Assembly (NCBI GenBank): GCA_002159075.1
Contig: LZRT01000120.1
Coordinates: forward strand, 1 to 49,052
From: Bacillus thermozeamaize
Lineage (GTDB): Bacteria; Bacillota; Bacilli; ZCTH02-B2
Length of the DNA: 49,052 nt
Direction of reading: 5' to 3'
This document shows positions 7,595 to 16,425 of the stretch, in pieces. The notes below the pieces were generated by a model that saw only the letters and a program-made list of their open reading frames with translations, ran no database searches and was not told the DNA's origin. The position numbers and the translations under genes are program-made. Each line of letters begins with the position of its first letter. Position 1 is the first letter of the stretch.

Positions 7595-8806
7595 ATGAAT
7601 CCGTTAAAAAAAGCTCGAACCTGGTTCCTGCTGGCGGTATTCTTCATGATCAGCCCGAGCGTTTGCGCTGCCGCCACAGCCGGTGAACCGCCAACGGAGC
7701 CACCGGTGTCCGAGTCGAACGAGTATTTGAAGCAGCAATTGGCGGCGCTGCCGACTAACGACGTAGAAGCCTTCTGGCAACGGTTGCGGCAGGAATACGG
7801 GGGTTTTCTGCCGATTCTGGAGACGCCCAGCCTGATGGAACAATTTCTTCCTGGCGGAGCGGGATTAAATCTCCAATCGGTTTGGCAGGGATTGCTGGCC
7901 TTCTTTTTTCAAGAAATCCGCCAAAACGCCCATTTATTGGGAATGATTGTCGTCTTGACGGTATTTGCGATGATTCTCGGCTCGATCCAGTCCTCCTTTG
8001 AGCACCAGACCGTCAGTACCGTCGCTTACGCCATTGTCTTTCTCTCCCTCATCGTGCTGGTGATCAACAGCTTTCGGGTGGCGATGGATTTGGCCGCGAA
8101 AACCATTTCGACCATGGTGGATCTGATGCTGGCCCTGGTTCCTTTGCTGCTGTCGCTGCTTTTGTCACTCGGCAACCTGGCATCGGCAAGCATTTTCCAC
8201 CCCCTCATCCTGTTTATGGTGCACGTGATTGGCAACCTGATTGCCACGCTTGTGTTGCCCCTGATCTTTCTGGCCGGGGTGATGAATGTGGTGAGCGGAT
8301 TTACAGGCAGGTACCAGGTCAGCCAGCTGGCGGATTTGCTGAACAAGCTGAGCCTCGGCGCCCTTGGCGTGCTGACCACGTTGTTTCTGTCGGTGATTTC
8401 CTTGCAAGGGCTGACAGCCTCTGTCGCCGACGGCGTGACCTTGCGAACCGCAAAATTTATTGCCGGCAATTTCGTCCCGGTCGTCGGCAAATTGTTTGCA
8501 GACGCGGCAGACACGGTGGTGGCGGCGTCATTGCTGGTCAAAAATGCGATTGGGATGGCTGGCGTGCTGACGTTGCTCTTCATCTGCATTTTTCCGGCGA
8601 TGAAAATCCTGATCCTTTCGCTGATTTACAGTTTTGCCGGTGCGGTGATGCAGCCGTTGGGAGAAAGTCCCGTCACCACCTGTTTGTCACTGGTCGGCAA
8701 AAGTCTCATTCTCATGTTTGCTGCCATGGCCATCGTCGCCCTGATGTTTTTTCTCGCAATCACCGTAGTGATTGTGGCGGGGAACGTGACGCTGATGATG
8801 AGGTAG
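7595..8806 (+). CDS. spoIIIAE: Stage III sporulation protein AE
   Basis: Polytopic membrane component of the SpoIIIA channel. The 403-residue protein begins with a signal peptide (KKAR, a hydrophobic core, cleavage near residue 26 after CAAATA), then a non-membrane segment of about 80 residues, then six to eight membrane helices. Motifs LGSIQSSFEH and GLTASVADGVTLRTAKF are typical. The start ATG at 7595 lies after AAGAAGGGGAAGAGG. It is tightly placed between AD and AF (10 bp before AF). Confidence 0.96.
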   Translation: MNPLKKARTWFLLAVFFMISPSVCAAATAGEPPTEPPVSESNEYLKQQLAALPTNDVEAFWQRLRQEYGGFLPILETPSLMEQFLPGGAGLNLQSVWQGLLAFFFQEIRQNAHLLGMIVVLTVFAMILGSIQSSFEHQTVSTVAYAIVFLSLIVLVINSFRVAMDLAAKTISTMVDLMLALVPLLLSLLLSLGNLASASIFHPLILFMVHVIGNLIATLVLPLIFLAGVMNVVSGFTGRYQVSQLADLLNKLSLGALGVLTTLFLSVISLQGLTASVADGVTLRTAKFIAGNFVPVVGKLFADAADTVVAASLLVKNAIGMAGVLTLLFICIFPAMKILILSLIYSFAGAVMQPLGESPVTTCLSLVGKSLILMFAAMAIVALMFFLAITVVIVAGNVTLMMR

Positions 8807-8816
8807 GTGCCGAAAG

Positions 8817-9476
8817 ATGTTTCAGTTTATCAGCCAGTGGTTCCAGACGCTGATCCTGGTGATGATTCTGGCCAGCCTGATCGAAATGCTCCTTCCAAGC
8901 CGCAGCATGGAACGGTATATCCGGATCGTCCTCAGTCTCACCATCTTGATGGCCATCCTCGGTCCCGTTTTCAACGTGTTGAACAGCCGTTGGGGAGATG
9001 AGCAATGGTTTCTCGATTGGTATTCCCGAAACGGTCTTGCCTCTGTCGAATCAGGAGGCATACGGCAGGAGGCGGGAAGGATTCAAAAGATCCAGCAACA
9101 ACAGGCCATTCAATTGATGGAACAGGGATTGCGGGAAGGGATTGCGCGCGAGGTGGAAGCCCGCTTTCCGGTAGCTGTTGATCATGTCTCTGTCAAGGTG
9201 GAAGAAACAGATCTGGAAGAAAAAAGCGCCGCCATTCGCTCGATTGAAATACGGGGGCGGATTGGCGAGCCGGCATGGACACCGGTGCGAGCGGAATCGG
9301 CCATGCAACCCGTTCAGATCCAGATTTCCGAAACGTTTTCCGAAGATATCCGAAGCCATCCGTCAAATTCTTCCTCATCGGCGGCAAGCCGCGAGGTGGA
9401 ACGCAAGCTGAAGGAATGGCTGGCAGGAAATTATCAACTGGATGCCGATCACATCTTCATTTCTCTGGATGGGTAA
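8817..9476 (+). CDS. spoIIIAF: Stage III sporulation protein AF
   Basis: A 219-residue protein with two N-terminal membrane helices (about 8-25 and 33-53, joined by LLPSRSMERYIR) and a soluble C-terminal domain with ring-building-motif character, as in known SpoIIIAF. It contributes to the ring stack of the channel. The start ATG at 8817 follows AGGTAGGTG. The C-terminal tail is rich in Ser (SNSSSSAAS) before the last structured segment VERKLKEWLAGNY. Confidence 0.94.
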   Translation: MFQFISQWFQTLILVMILASLIEMLLPSRSMERYIRIVLSLTILMAILGPVFNVLNSRWGDEQWFLDWYSRNGLASVESGGIRQEAGRIQKIQQQQAIQLMEQGLREGIAREVEARFPVAVDHVSVKVEETDLEEKSAAIRSIEIRGRIGEPAWTPVRAESAMQPVQIQISETFSEDIRSHPSNSSSSAASREVERKLKEWLAGNYQLDADHIFISLDG

Positions 9477-9488
9477 GGGGGTGATGAG

Positions 9489-10088
9489 ATGGAGCAACCG
9501 TCGAAACCGGAAAAAGGGAAACTGAGCAAAATCCAGTGGCTGTGGATTATCGGCGGGGTTGGTGTCGCCCTGATTATTTTGAGCTCTTTTTTCCAGGTGG
9601 AACGCCATGTCCCTCCGTCAGAAGGGCCGGATCTTCCGCAAGCGTCACCCGTCGCTGTTTCGGAACCCAAGCAGTCATCTGTTGATGAAATGGAGAGAAA
9701 GTATGAAGAAGAGTTGAAAAAGATGTTGGAGGAGGTGGTGGGAACGGGCCGGGTATCCGTAATGGTCAATTTGGATTCGACCGAAGAATTGGTCGTTGAA
9801 AAAAACGTTCAGGACAGGCGGCAAAAGACGGAAGAAAAGGATCGCCAGGGGGCGACCAGGCAGGTAGAGGAGGACAGCGTCAACCGGCAAGTGGTGGTTT
9901 ATCGGCAGGACAATGAAGAAAAGCCGTTGGTATTGATGCAAAAGCGTCCCAAAGTCAGAGGTGTACTGATAATTGCCGAAGGGGCGGAAAACCCGCAGCT
10001 CAAAGCGTGGATTCTGGAAGCGGTCCAACGGGGATTGAACGTGCCCCCGCATCGGGTGGCGATTCTTCCGCGAAAAAACGCTTCTTGA
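9489..10088 (+). CDS. spoIIIAG: Stage III sporulation protein AG
   Basis: Single-pass membrane protein whose extracellular domain forms the large ring of the SpoIIIA-SpoIIQ channel in the intermembrane space. The 199-residue protein has one N-terminal membrane helix (about 16-35), a charged linker, and the conserved core YEEELKKMLEEVVGTGRVSV, ending in the motif KVRGVLIIAEGAENP and the final segment VQRGLNVPPHRVAILPRK. The start ATG at 9489 follows AAGGGGGTGATG, 12 bp after spoIIIAF. Confidence 0.96.
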   Translation: MEQPSKPEKGKLSKIQWLWIIGGVGVALIILSSFFQVERHVPPSEGPDLPQASPVAVSEPKQSSVDEMERKYEEELKKMLEEVVGTGRVSVMVNLDSTEELVVEKNVQDRRQKTEEKDRQGATRQVEEDSVNRQVVVYRQDNEEKPLVLMQKRPKVRGVLIIAEGAENPQLKAWILEAVQRGLNVPPHRVAILPRKNAS

Positions 10089-10142
10089 AGTGAAGATAAT
10101 CCTTTTATTCCTATTTTCCTAAATGATCAAAGGGAGTGATCC

Positions 10143-10724
10143 ATGATGCCGAAAAAACAGACCATTTGGTTGATCTCTTTGTTGGGTTTGATGGTGCTTC
10201 TCTCCGCTTATTATTTGCTGACCGAACCGGTTGACTTGGCTGAACCGGCCGATGCGCCGAAAAAGGATGCGCAAACGCAAGGACAACAAGCGGCAGGTGA
10301 ACAGCCGGAGGGAAAAACAGAAGAGCCGTTGGTCGATCTGAAGGCAGCCCCTGTCAGTTTTGAAAAAAATGCTCTGAATGACTTTTTCTACGAATACCGC
10401 ATGCAGCGGAACATTCGGCGAGAGGAGCAGATTGAACGTCTGCTGAACATTGTAAGCAACACCGAAGCGACGAACGAGGCGATCGCAGACGCCAATCGCC
10501 AGTTGAAAGAGCTGTATGCCATCGAGGACAAACAGTATGCCACGGAAGAGATGATTAAACTGGAGGGATATGATGATGTCGTGGTGATTCCCGGTGACGG
10601 CAAAGTGAATGTGATCGTCAAGGCGGATCAATTGACCCCCGAACAGGCGCTGAAGATCATGAACATTGTCTCGCAAAACATGAACGTTTCCGCCGCCAAT
10701 GTGGTTGTGAAGTTCAAAAGCTAG
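10143..10724 (+). CDS. spoIIIAH: Stage III sporulation protein AH
   Basis: Partner of forespore SpoIIQ; its extracellular EscJ/PrgK-like domain crosses the intermembrane space and links the two sides of the channel. The 193-residue protein has one N-terminal helix (about 8-25), a low-complexity linker rich in Asp, Lys, Gln and Glu (30-65), and the ring domain with EYRMQRNIRREEQIERL and DVVVIPGDGKVNVIVKA. Two adjacent ATG codons (10143, 10146) are possible starts after GGGAGTGA. A strong terminator closes the operon. Confidence 0.96.
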   Translation: MMPKKQTIWLISLLGLMVLLSAYYLLTEPVDLAEPADAPKKDAQTQGQQAAGEQPEGKTEEPLVDLKAAPVSFEKNALNDFFYEYRMQRNIRREEQIERLLNIVSNTEATNEAIADANRQLKELYAIEDKQYATEEMIKLEGYDDVVVIPGDGKVNVIVKADQLTPEQALKIMNIVSQNMNVSAANVVVKFKS

Positions 10725-10734
10725 CCCGACGGAT

Positions 10735-10785
10735 GAAACCTCCGGGATCCGAATGCCATCGGTTTTCGGGGGTTTCAATTTTTTT
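10735..10785 (+). terminator. Terminator of the spoIIIA operon
   Basis: Stem GAAACCTCCG (10735-10744) pairs with CGGGGGTTTC (10767-10776) with one T-G pair; an inner CCGA/TCGG stem extends it. A run of seven T follows at 10779-10785. Confidence 0.85.
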
Positions 10786-10791
10786 GCCGGA

Positions 10792-10822
10792 TTGGCCAAT
10801 GGAAATCGTGATGTGATATAAT
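10792..10822 (+). promoter_or_regulatory. Candidate sigma-A promoter of accBC
   Basis: Perfect -10 TATAAT at 10817-10822 preceded by TG at 10814-10815 (extended -10). The -35 is weak: TTGGCC at 10792-10797, 19 bp away. It lies just after the spoIIIA terminator and about 98 bp before accB. No FapR operator was recognised. Confidence 0.6.
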
Positions 10823-10919
10823 GGGTCATGTCCAAAGGAAGAAGGAGCCAAATCGGAAAAATGAGCCGTATCGGAAAAGCGTTCATATGGCGAAAAATGA
10901 AACGGAGAGGATGTAGGAC

Positions 10920-11435
10920 ATGAGACTGCATGAGCTGAAGGATTTGATACGTGTCATTGACCAATCCTCTATACAGGAGTTCGAATTGGAACAGGACGGT
11001 GTCAGGGTTGTCTTGAAAAAGGCCGTCTCCGCGGCTGTGGCGCCGGTGAGCCGGCCGGAGGCCGTCGCCGTCAAGGAGGAGGCGGTATTGCCCCAGCCCG
11101 TGCAAAAAACCGCCGAACCGGTCGCCGAGCAGCCTAAACCAGAGCCTAAACCGGCTCAACCGGCGGTGGCAGAGAACGCCGAAGCGGACGCCAATTTGCA
11201 TCAGATTGTCTCGCCGATGGTCGGGACGTTCTACCGCGCGCCTGCGCCAGATGCGCCTCCTTATGTCGAAGTGGGCGATCAAGTGAATGAAAAAACCGTT
11301 GTGTGTATCGTCGAAGCCATGAAACTGATGAATGAAATCGAGGCTGAAGTGTCGGGTGAGATTGTCGCGATTCATGCTGAGAATGGTCAACTGGTGGAAT
11401 ATGGCCAGCCCTTGTTCACGGTGAAAGTGAAATAG
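10920..11435 (+). CDS. accB: Acetyl-CoA carboxylase biotin carboxyl carrier protein
   Basis: Carries biotin for acetyl-CoA carboxylase, the first step of fatty-acid synthesis. The 171-residue protein has an N-terminal helical domain ([14 protein letters not shown]), an Ala/Pro/Lys/Gln-rich flexible linker (about 40-85), and a biotinyl domain whose VEAMKLMNE places the biotinylated lysine at Lys135. It is followed 17 bp later by accC. The start ATG at 10920 follows GAGAGGATG. It may also serve the acyl-CoA carboxylase beta subunit at 35.7 kb, which has no carrier beside it (inference). Confidence 0.97.
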   Translation: MRLHELKDLIRVIDQSSIQEFELEQDGVRVVLKKAVSAAVAPVSRPEAVAVKEEAVLPQPVQKTAEPVAEQPKPEPKPAQPAVAENAEADANLHQIVSPMVGTFYRAPAPDAPPYVEVGDQVNEKTVVCIVEAMKLMNEIEAEVSGEIVAIHAENGQLVEYGQPLFTVKVK

Positions 11436-11452
11436 AAAGCGGGGAAGGCAGG

Positions 11453-12799
11453 ATGTTTCGCAAAGTATTGATTGCCAATCGAGGTGAAATTGCGGTTCGC
11501 ATTATACGTGCTTGCCGTGAATTGGGTATTCAAACCGTGGCCGTTTTTTCCGAGGCCGACAAAGAGGCGCTCCACGTGCGTCTGGCGGATGAAGCTTATT
11601 GCATCGGGCCTGCCATGGCCAGAGACAGCTACCTGAACTTTACGAATCTGATGAGTGTGGCCACGCTGACCGGGGCAGACGCCATTCATCCGGGATATGG
11701 TTTTTTGGCGGAAAACGCGGATTTCGCCGATATTTGCGCAGCTTGCGGGATCACGTTTATCGGTCCGAAACCAGATGCGATCACGAAGATGGGCGCCAAA
11801 GCGGTGGCCAAGGAAACGATGAAGGCTGCCGGTGTTCCCGTTTTGCCTGGGACCGATGGCGTGATCCAGGATCTGCAAGAGGCGCTGGATGTCGCTGAGG
11901 AAATCGGTTATCCTGTGATCATCAAGGCAACCGCGGGGGGCGGCGGACGGGGGATGCGGATTGCCCGCGATCCCGAAGAGTTGAAAAAAGGCGTGCAAAC
12001 CGCGCGCATGGAGGCAGAAACGGCCTTCGGCAATCCCGGGGTGTATATTGAAAAATTTTTGGAATCCCCTCGACACATTGAAATCCAGATCATGGCGGAT
12101 CAGCATGGAAACGTCGTATACCTCGGAGAGCGGGACTGTTCCATTCAGCGCCGGCACCAAAAACTGATTGAAGAGGCGCCTTCGCCGGCCATGACGCCGG
12201 AGCTTCGAAAAGCGATGGGAGAGGCGGCGGTCAAGGCGGCGCAAGCCGTCGATTATGTCGGTGCGGGCACGGTTGAGTTTCTCTATCAGGACGGGCATTT
12301 TTATTTTATGGAGATGAACACCCGCATCCAGGTGGAACACCCCGTGACGGAGTGGATCACTGGCGTTGACCTGGTCAAGGAACAAATCCTGGTTGCCCAG
12401 GGTGAGCCGCTGTCTTTCTCACAAGAGGAGGTGGCGCTCGAGGGCTGGGCGATTGAATGCCGGATCAACGCGGAGGATCCCGGGCAAAATTTCCGTCCGT
12501 CACCCGGCGTGATTCGGGAATATCTTCCCCCTGGCGGCATCGGTGTGCGTGTGGACAGCGCGGTTTTCCCGGGTTACCGGATTCCTCCTTACTACGATTC
12601 CATGATCGCCAAGGTGATCACCTGGGGCAGAACGAGGGAAGAAGCCATTGCCAGGATGCGAAGGGCCCTGGAGGAATTTGTCATCGAGGGGGTAGAGACG
12701 ACGATTCCCTTTCACCTGCAAGTGTTGAACCATCCCAAGTTCCTCGCAGGAGACATCAACACCAAGTTTTTGGAGCTGTATCCGATCACTGTAAAATAA
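11453..12799 (+). CDS. accC: Acetyl-CoA carboxylase biotin carboxylase
   Basis: ATP-grasp enzyme that carboxylates biotin on AccB. At 448 residues it has the standard length. Visible are the N-terminal [14 protein letters not shown], the glycine-rich ATP lid [14 protein letters not shown] (about 159-172), [13 protein letters not shown], the [13 protein letters not shown] carboxyphosphate region, and the catalytic [14 protein letters not shown] (about 288-301). The start ATG follows AAGGCAGG. It is co-transcribed with accB. Identification is secure. Confidence 0.98.
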   Translation: MFRKVLIANRGEIAVRIIRACRELGIQTVAVFSEADKEALHVRLADEAYCIGPAMARDSYLNFTNLMSVATLTGADAIHPGYGFLAENADFADICAACGITFIGPKPDAITKMGAKAVAKETMKAAGVPVLPGTDGVIQDLQEALDVAEEIGYPVIIKATAGGGGRGMRIARDPEELKKGVQTARMEAETAFGNPGVYIEKFLESPRHIEIQIMADQHGNVVYLGERDCSIQRRHQKLIEEAPSPAMTPELRKAMGEAAVKAAQAVDYVGAGTVEFLYQDGHFYFMEMNTRIQVEHPVTEWITGVDLVKEQILVAQGEPLSFSQEEVALEGWAIECRINAEDPGQNFRPSPGVIREYLPPGGIGVRVDSAVFPGYRIPPYYDSMIAKVITWGRTREEAIARMRRALEEFVIEGVETTIPFHLQVLNHPKFLAGDINTKFLELYPITVK

Positions 12800-12844
12800 A
12801 CCGGTTTCCATAGTTCCTTAGATTAACGAAAAGGAGCACAAAAG

Positions 12845-13228
12845 ATGGAGGCATATGTTCCAGACTATGTAAAATCGGAGTTGGGCTCAATCGAAATCGA
12901 TTCCAATGTGGTGCGGATTATTGCCGCGCTCGCCTGTCTGGAGGTCCCCGGCGTGGTGGCGATGAGTGGCGGCGGGGGCTGGATGGAAGATATTGCCGAC
13001 TGGTTCAGCAAAAACCTCTCAAAAGGGGTGACGGTCACCATGGATCAGTCCAACGTCTCGATTGATTTGCGCGTGGTGGCTGAGTACGGCAAACCGTTGA
13101 ACCAGATCGGGCGAAACATCCAGGACAATGTCCGCTACACGGTGGAATCGATGACCGGCCTGCACGTGGATGCCGTGAACGTGTTTATTGTGGATGTGGA
13201 TTTTGTAAGCGGCGCTGAAACGAAATGA
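12845..13228 (+). CDS. yqhY: Asp23/Gls24 family protein (YqhY-like)
   Basis: A 127-residue Asp23/Gls24-family protein equivalent in position to B. subtilis YqhY, which is linked to control of acetyl-CoA carboxylase. Family signs: LGSIEIDSNVVRIIAALAC near the N-terminus, a glycine patch (SGGGGW), and VVAEYGKPLNQIGRNIQ with the C-terminal VNVFIVDVDF strand. The ATG at 12845 follows AAAAGGAG. The next two genes encode AmaP-like and DUF2273 membrane proteins, so it may be tethered to the membrane as Asp23 is by AmaP in staphylococci (inference). Confidence 0.92.
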   Translation: MEAYVPDYVKSELGSIEIDSNVVRIIAALACLEVPGVVAMSGGGGWMEDIADWFSKNLSKGVTVTMDQSNVSIDLRVVAEYGKPLNQIGRNIQDNVRYTVESMTGLHVDAVNVFIVDVDFVSGAETK

Positions 13229-13240
13229 GGTTGTCTGGAC

Positions 13241-13807
13241 ATGAAGCATTGGTTTGATCGGCTGCTGGTGGCATTAGGTGGCCTGATGTTGATGGCTTTG
13301 GCGATTGGGTCAGCACTGTGGCTGTTGAAAGGGGTCTGGTCCGAACTGTTCATCGCCCGGCTAGCCGATTTGCGGCAGACCGAGAGCAGCTACTGGGTGA
13401 TGTGGGTCCTGGCCTTCTTTATCCTGTTGGTAGGTGCGCGCCTGGTATGGCTGGCTTTTCGCCGTCCCCAGCGTATGGGCAGCGTTTTTCAAGTCAATGA
13501 GCTGGGTTCGCTTGCCATTGCGCGCGAAGCCATTGAAAATTTGGTACAGCAGGCGCTTTCCCAGATGCGGGGGGTATACACCCAGGAACTGCGCGTAAAG
13601 ACGAATGAGCTGGGTGAACTGCAAATTTCCATTGTCCTGAATGCCGACGGAGAACGAGATTTTCCCGGACTGGTGGAAGACGTACAGAGCCGGGTAAAAT
13701 ATCGTGTGGAAGAGATTACTGGTGTCAGCGTCCGTGACGTGCATGTCACGATCCGGCAGATCCAATCCAAGCTTCCCTCGCCAGTAGCGAAACCAAGGGT
13801 GGAATAA
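13241..13807 (+). CDS. amaP: Alkaline shock response membrane anchor protein AmaP
   Basis: A 188-residue protein with two N-terminal membrane helices (about 8-32 and 49-68) separated by a short outside loop, then a soluble Asp23-like domain (about 85-175) containing LGSLAIAREAIENLV and EEITGVSVRDVHVTI. This is the AmaP architecture, a membrane anchor for Asp23-family proteins. It is 12 bp after yqhY and 2 bp before the DUF2273 gene. The start ATG at 13241 follows GAGGTTG. Confidence 0.88.
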   Translation: MKHWFDRLLVALGGLMLMALAIGSALWLLKGVWSELFIARLADLRQTESSYWVMWVLAFFILLVGARLVWLAFRRPQRMGSVFQVNELGSLAIAREAIENLVQQALSQMRGVYTQELRVKTNELGELQISIVLNADGERDFPGLVEDVQSRVKYRVEEITGVSVRDVHVTIRQIQSKLPSPVAKPRVE

Positions 13808-13809
13808 GC

Positions 13810-14043
13810 GTGAAAGAGCTTTTTGCAGAGTTATGGCACCAGCATCGCGGAAAATTGCTGGGGACACTGTTCGGTTTCTGGCTTGGCGTGTTGTTTTTGC
13901 TGGTCGGGTTTTGGCGAATGCTCATCGTCGCCTTGTTGATCTTGTGCGGGTATTATCTCGGTAAAAAGGTGGATGAAAAGGAGCCTTTGCGGGATGTCTT
14001 AACCCGTATCCTGCCAGATCATTTTTTTCGCAACGATTCGTAA
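13810..14043 (+). CDS. DUF2273 family small membrane protein
   Basis: A 77-residue protein with two closely spaced membrane helices (about 14-32 and 34-50, FGFWLGVLFLLVGFWRMLIV) and a polar C-terminus. It matches the DUF2273 family, which travels with Asp23/AmaP genes in Firmicutes. It starts with GTG at 13810, two bases after the amaP stop, so translation is probably coupled. Function unknown; likely part of the same envelope-associated assembly. Confidence 0.85.
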   Translation: MKELFAELWHQHRGKLLGTLFGFWLGVLFLLVGFWRMLIVALLILCGYYLGKKVDEKEPLRDVLTRILPDHFFRNDS

Positions 14044-14044
14044 C

Positions 14045-14078
14045 AAGTCACCAAATCGGGGTGACTTCTTTCTCTTTT
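14045..14078 (+). terminator. Possible weak terminator/attenuator before nusB
   Basis: Stem AAGTCACC (14045-14052) with GGTGACTT (14060-14067), 7-nt loop, then CTTTCTCTTTT. The tail is interrupted by C, and the nusB ribosome site begins at once, so partial read-through into nusB is likely. Confidence 0.55.
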
Positions 14079-14092
14079 AGGGGGTGAGCTTG

Positions 14093-14530
14093 TTGCCCAT
14101 TCCGAGGCGATTGGCACGGGAAAAAGCGCTGCAGGCTTTATATCAGATAGACTTGACGGGCGCCACGCCGGAAAAGGCCCTGGAGGCCCTCTTTCCGGAC
14201 GCGAAAATACCTGATGAAGTGGACGATTTTGTCGTTTCGCTCGTTTATGGGACGCAGCAGCACCAGGAAAATCTGGATCAATGCATCCGGCCCTATCTTA
14301 GGGGGTGGACACTGGAACGATTGAGTGTGATTGATCGGAACATCTTGCGGATGGCCTTGTTTGAAATGATGCACATCGGGACGCCGTTTTCCGTCGTGAT
14401 GGATGAAGCGGTGGAGCTGGCCAAACGTTTCAGTACCGACGAGGGCCGGCGTTTTGTCAACGGGGTTTTGTCGGCGGTGAGCCGGGACATGGAAAAGGAT
14501 TCCGCGTCGCCTGGAGATGGTGGAGTCTGA
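14093..14530 (+). CDS. nusB: Transcription antitermination factor NusB
   Basis: All-helical RNA-binding factor that with NusE acts in rRNA transcription antitermination. Core motifs: RRLAREKALQALYQID at the N-terminus, WTLERLSVIDRNILRMALFEM, and VMDEAVELAKRFSTDEGRRFVNGVL. Start choice: AGGGGGTGA (14079-14087) is the only good ribosome site and gives 8-nt spacing to a TTG at 14093 (TTG 14090 is also possible). A GTG at 14084 is in frame but lies inside that site. The product is about 145 residues, normal for the family. Confidence 0.94.
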   Translation: MPIPRRLAREKALQALYQIDLTGATPEKALEALFPDAKIPDEVDDFVVSLVYGTQQHQENLDQCIRPYLRGWTLERLSVIDRNILRMALFEMMHIGTPFSVVMDEAVELAKRFSTDEGRRFVNGVLSAVSRDMEKDSASPGDGGV

Positions 14531-14547
14531 AGGGTGAGGCATACGAG

Positions 14548-15513
14548 ATGTCTGTATTGGGAATTGATACCAGTAACTACCGCACCTCCATCTGCCTGAT
14601 GGACGAAAACGGGCGTGTGCTTTTGGACCGGCGGAAGTTGCTACAGGTAAAGCCGGGAGAGCGTGGCTTGCAACAATCGGCTGCAGTTTTTCAGCATGTG
14701 CAACATCTTCCGGAGTTGCTTGAAGAATCCGGCCTTCCGCCGGGGCGCTTGCAGGCGATCGCTGTCAGCGCGGCACCGCGTCCTGTTCCCGGTTCGTACA
14801 TGCCCGTCTTTCAAGTTGGACTGAGCTATGCCCGATGGTTGGCCCGCTTCCTGAATGTCCCCTGTTTTCTGACAACGCACCAGGAGGGGCATCTGGCGGC
14901 AGGCGTTTGGTCGCTGGGCGATACGGGACAAAGGTTGAACCAGGTTTCAGCTTTTACGGCGGTGCATTTGTCGGGGGGCACCAGTGAAATCTTGGCGGTC
15001 GAGCCGCGTCCAACCGGCTACAAGGTTGAGGCCATCGGCGGTTCGACAGATCTTTATGCCGGGCAGCTGATTGACCGGGTGGGTGTGGCATTGGGGCTCC
15101 CTTTTCCAGCCGGTCCTGCATTGGAACAACTGGCCAACAACGGAGAGGAAAGCGGATTGCGCATTCCTTCCGCCGTCAAGGGGACATGGTTCAGTTTTTC
15201 CGGTCCTGAAACGCAGGCGCTGCGCTGGATAGCAACGGGCGCGCCGCCTTCCGCGATCGCGCGCGCAGTGGAGGTTTGTGTGGCCAACACGCTGGAAAAG
15301 GCGCTTCGCAACGCTTTTGCGGCCGGCTATCCAAAAGAGGTGTTGTGGGTTGGCGGTGTGGTGGCGAACAGCTGGATTAGGAACCGGCTGAAACAGCGGC
15401 TTGAGCATCCGGCGGTCGGCGCCAGGTGTTATTTCAGTGCACCCGAGTACAGCGGCGACAACGCCTGCGGGGTTGCGCTGATCGGGTGGAAACAGCTATG
15501 CGTACATCAGTAA
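14548..15513 (+). CDS. TsaD/Kae1-like paralogue of unknown function
   Basis: A 321-residue protein of the Kae1/TsaD/YgjD ASKHA fold. It starts LGIDTSNYRTSICLMDENG, keeps the metal-binding pair in HQEGH (His111, His115), the phosphate loop HLSGGTSEIL, and the C-terminal GGVVANSWIRNRL and SGDNACGVALIGW. It differs from true TsaD: it lacks the usual HHMEGHI form, has long changes around the active site, and is in the nusB-folD interval rather than with tsaB/tsaE. The true t6A enzyme is probably elsewhere in the genome (inference). The ATG at 14548 is 17 bp after nusB and 20 bp separate it from folD, so it belongs to this operon. Confidence 0.8.
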   Translation: MSVLGIDTSNYRTSICLMDENGRVLLDRRKLLQVKPGERGLQQSAAVFQHVQHLPELLEESGLPPGRLQAIAVSAAPRPVPGSYMPVFQVGLSYARWLARFLNVPCFLTTHQEGHLAAGVWSLGDTGQRLNQVSAFTAVHLSGGTSEILAVEPRPTGYKVEAIGGSTDLYAGQLIDRVGVALGLPFPAGPALEQLANNGEESGLRIPSAVKGTWFSFSGPETQALRWIATGAPPSAIARAVEVCVANTLEKALRNAFAAGYPKEVLWVGGVVANSWIRNRLKQRLEHPAVGARCYFSAPEYSGDNACGVALIGWKQLCVHQ

Positions 15514-15533
15514 GACCTGGAAAGGAGAATACG

Positions 15534-16391
15534 ATGGCGGCACAAGTGATCGACGGCAAGACGATAGCCAAGCAAATCAGGGATGAGGTGAAACAAACGG
15601 TTGAACATTGGCGCCGGGAACAGTTCGTCCCCGGATTGGCGGTTGTTCTCGTCGGCGATGATCCCGCTTCCGCCACCTACGTCAGGAACAAGGAGAAAGC
15701 CTGTCAAGAGGCGGGTATCTACTCGGAAGTGCATCGCCTGGACGCCTCCATCAGCGAAGACGAGCTCTTGCGATTGGTTCATACCCTCAATCACAGGCCG
15801 GACATTCACGGCATTCTGGTCCAATTGCCGCTTCCGGAACATATCCGTTCGGAGCGGATCCTGGACGCTGTCGATCCGTCCAAAGATGTCGACGGTTTTC
15901 ATCCCGTCAACGCGGGGAAATTGCTGGTCGGCAAACCAGGCATCTTTCCTTGCACTCCTCTCGGCGTGATCGAACTGCTCAAACGGCAGAATGTCCCCAT
16001 TGCCGGCCGACATGCCGTCGTGGTGGGACGGAGCAACATCGTCGGCAAACCGGCGGCGTTGTTGTTGTTGCGTGAGCATGCCACAGTCTCTGTCTGCCAT
16101 TCGCGAACTCCCGAACTGTCTGCGATCACGAGACAGGCAGATATTCTCGTCTGTGCGGTGGGACAGCCGGAGCTGATTCGGGGGGAGATGATCAAGCCGG
16201 GCGCTTGTGTGATTGATGTGGGGATCAATCGTACGCCGGACGGCAAACTGGTCGGCGATGTCTGTTTTTCCGAAGCGGTTCATGTTGCGGGCCAGATTAC
16301 GCCTGTCCCGGGCGGCGTCGGTCCGATGACGATTGCCATGCTGTTGAAAAACACCCTGGCCTGCGCGCAGTTGCAGCGGTCATCGGTGTGA
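15534..16391 (+). CDS. folD: Bifunctional methylenetetrahydrofolate dehydrogenase/cyclohydrolase
   Basis: Interconverts 5,10-methylene-THF, methenyl-THF and 10-formyl-THF in one-carbon metabolism. The 285-residue protein contains YVRNKEKACQEAGI with the catalytic lysine, ILVQLPLPEH, DVDGFHPVNAGKL, the NADP-binding VVVGRSNIVGKP and the C-terminal TPVPGGVGPMTIAML. The ATG at 15534 follows AAAGGAGA (15520-15527); an upstream frame extension overlapping the TsaD-like gene has no ribosome site. Identification is secure. Confidence 0.97.
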   Translation: MAAQVIDGKTIAKQIRDEVKQTVEHWRREQFVPGLAVVLVGDDPASATYVRNKEKACQEAGIYSEVHRLDASISEDELLRLVHTLNHRPDIHGILVQLPLPEHIRSERILDAVDPSKDVDGFHPVNAGKLLVGKPGIFPCTPLGVIELLKRQNVPIAGRHAVVVGRSNIVGKPAALLLLREHATVSVCHSRTPELSAITRQADILVCAVGQPELIRGEMIKPGACVIDVGINRTPDGKLVGDVCFSEAVHVAGQITPVPGGVGPMTIAMLLKNTLACAQLQRSSV

Positions 16392-16425
16392 AGCGTGTAT
16401 CTGCGCGCTGATTGAGGAGAGGGAG

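Noticed and set aside
10119-11390. Long minus-strand open frame opposite spoIIIAH and accB
   Set aside because: It is a compositional shadow of two certain forward genes, crosses their intergenic terminator and promoter, and has no recognisable domain.
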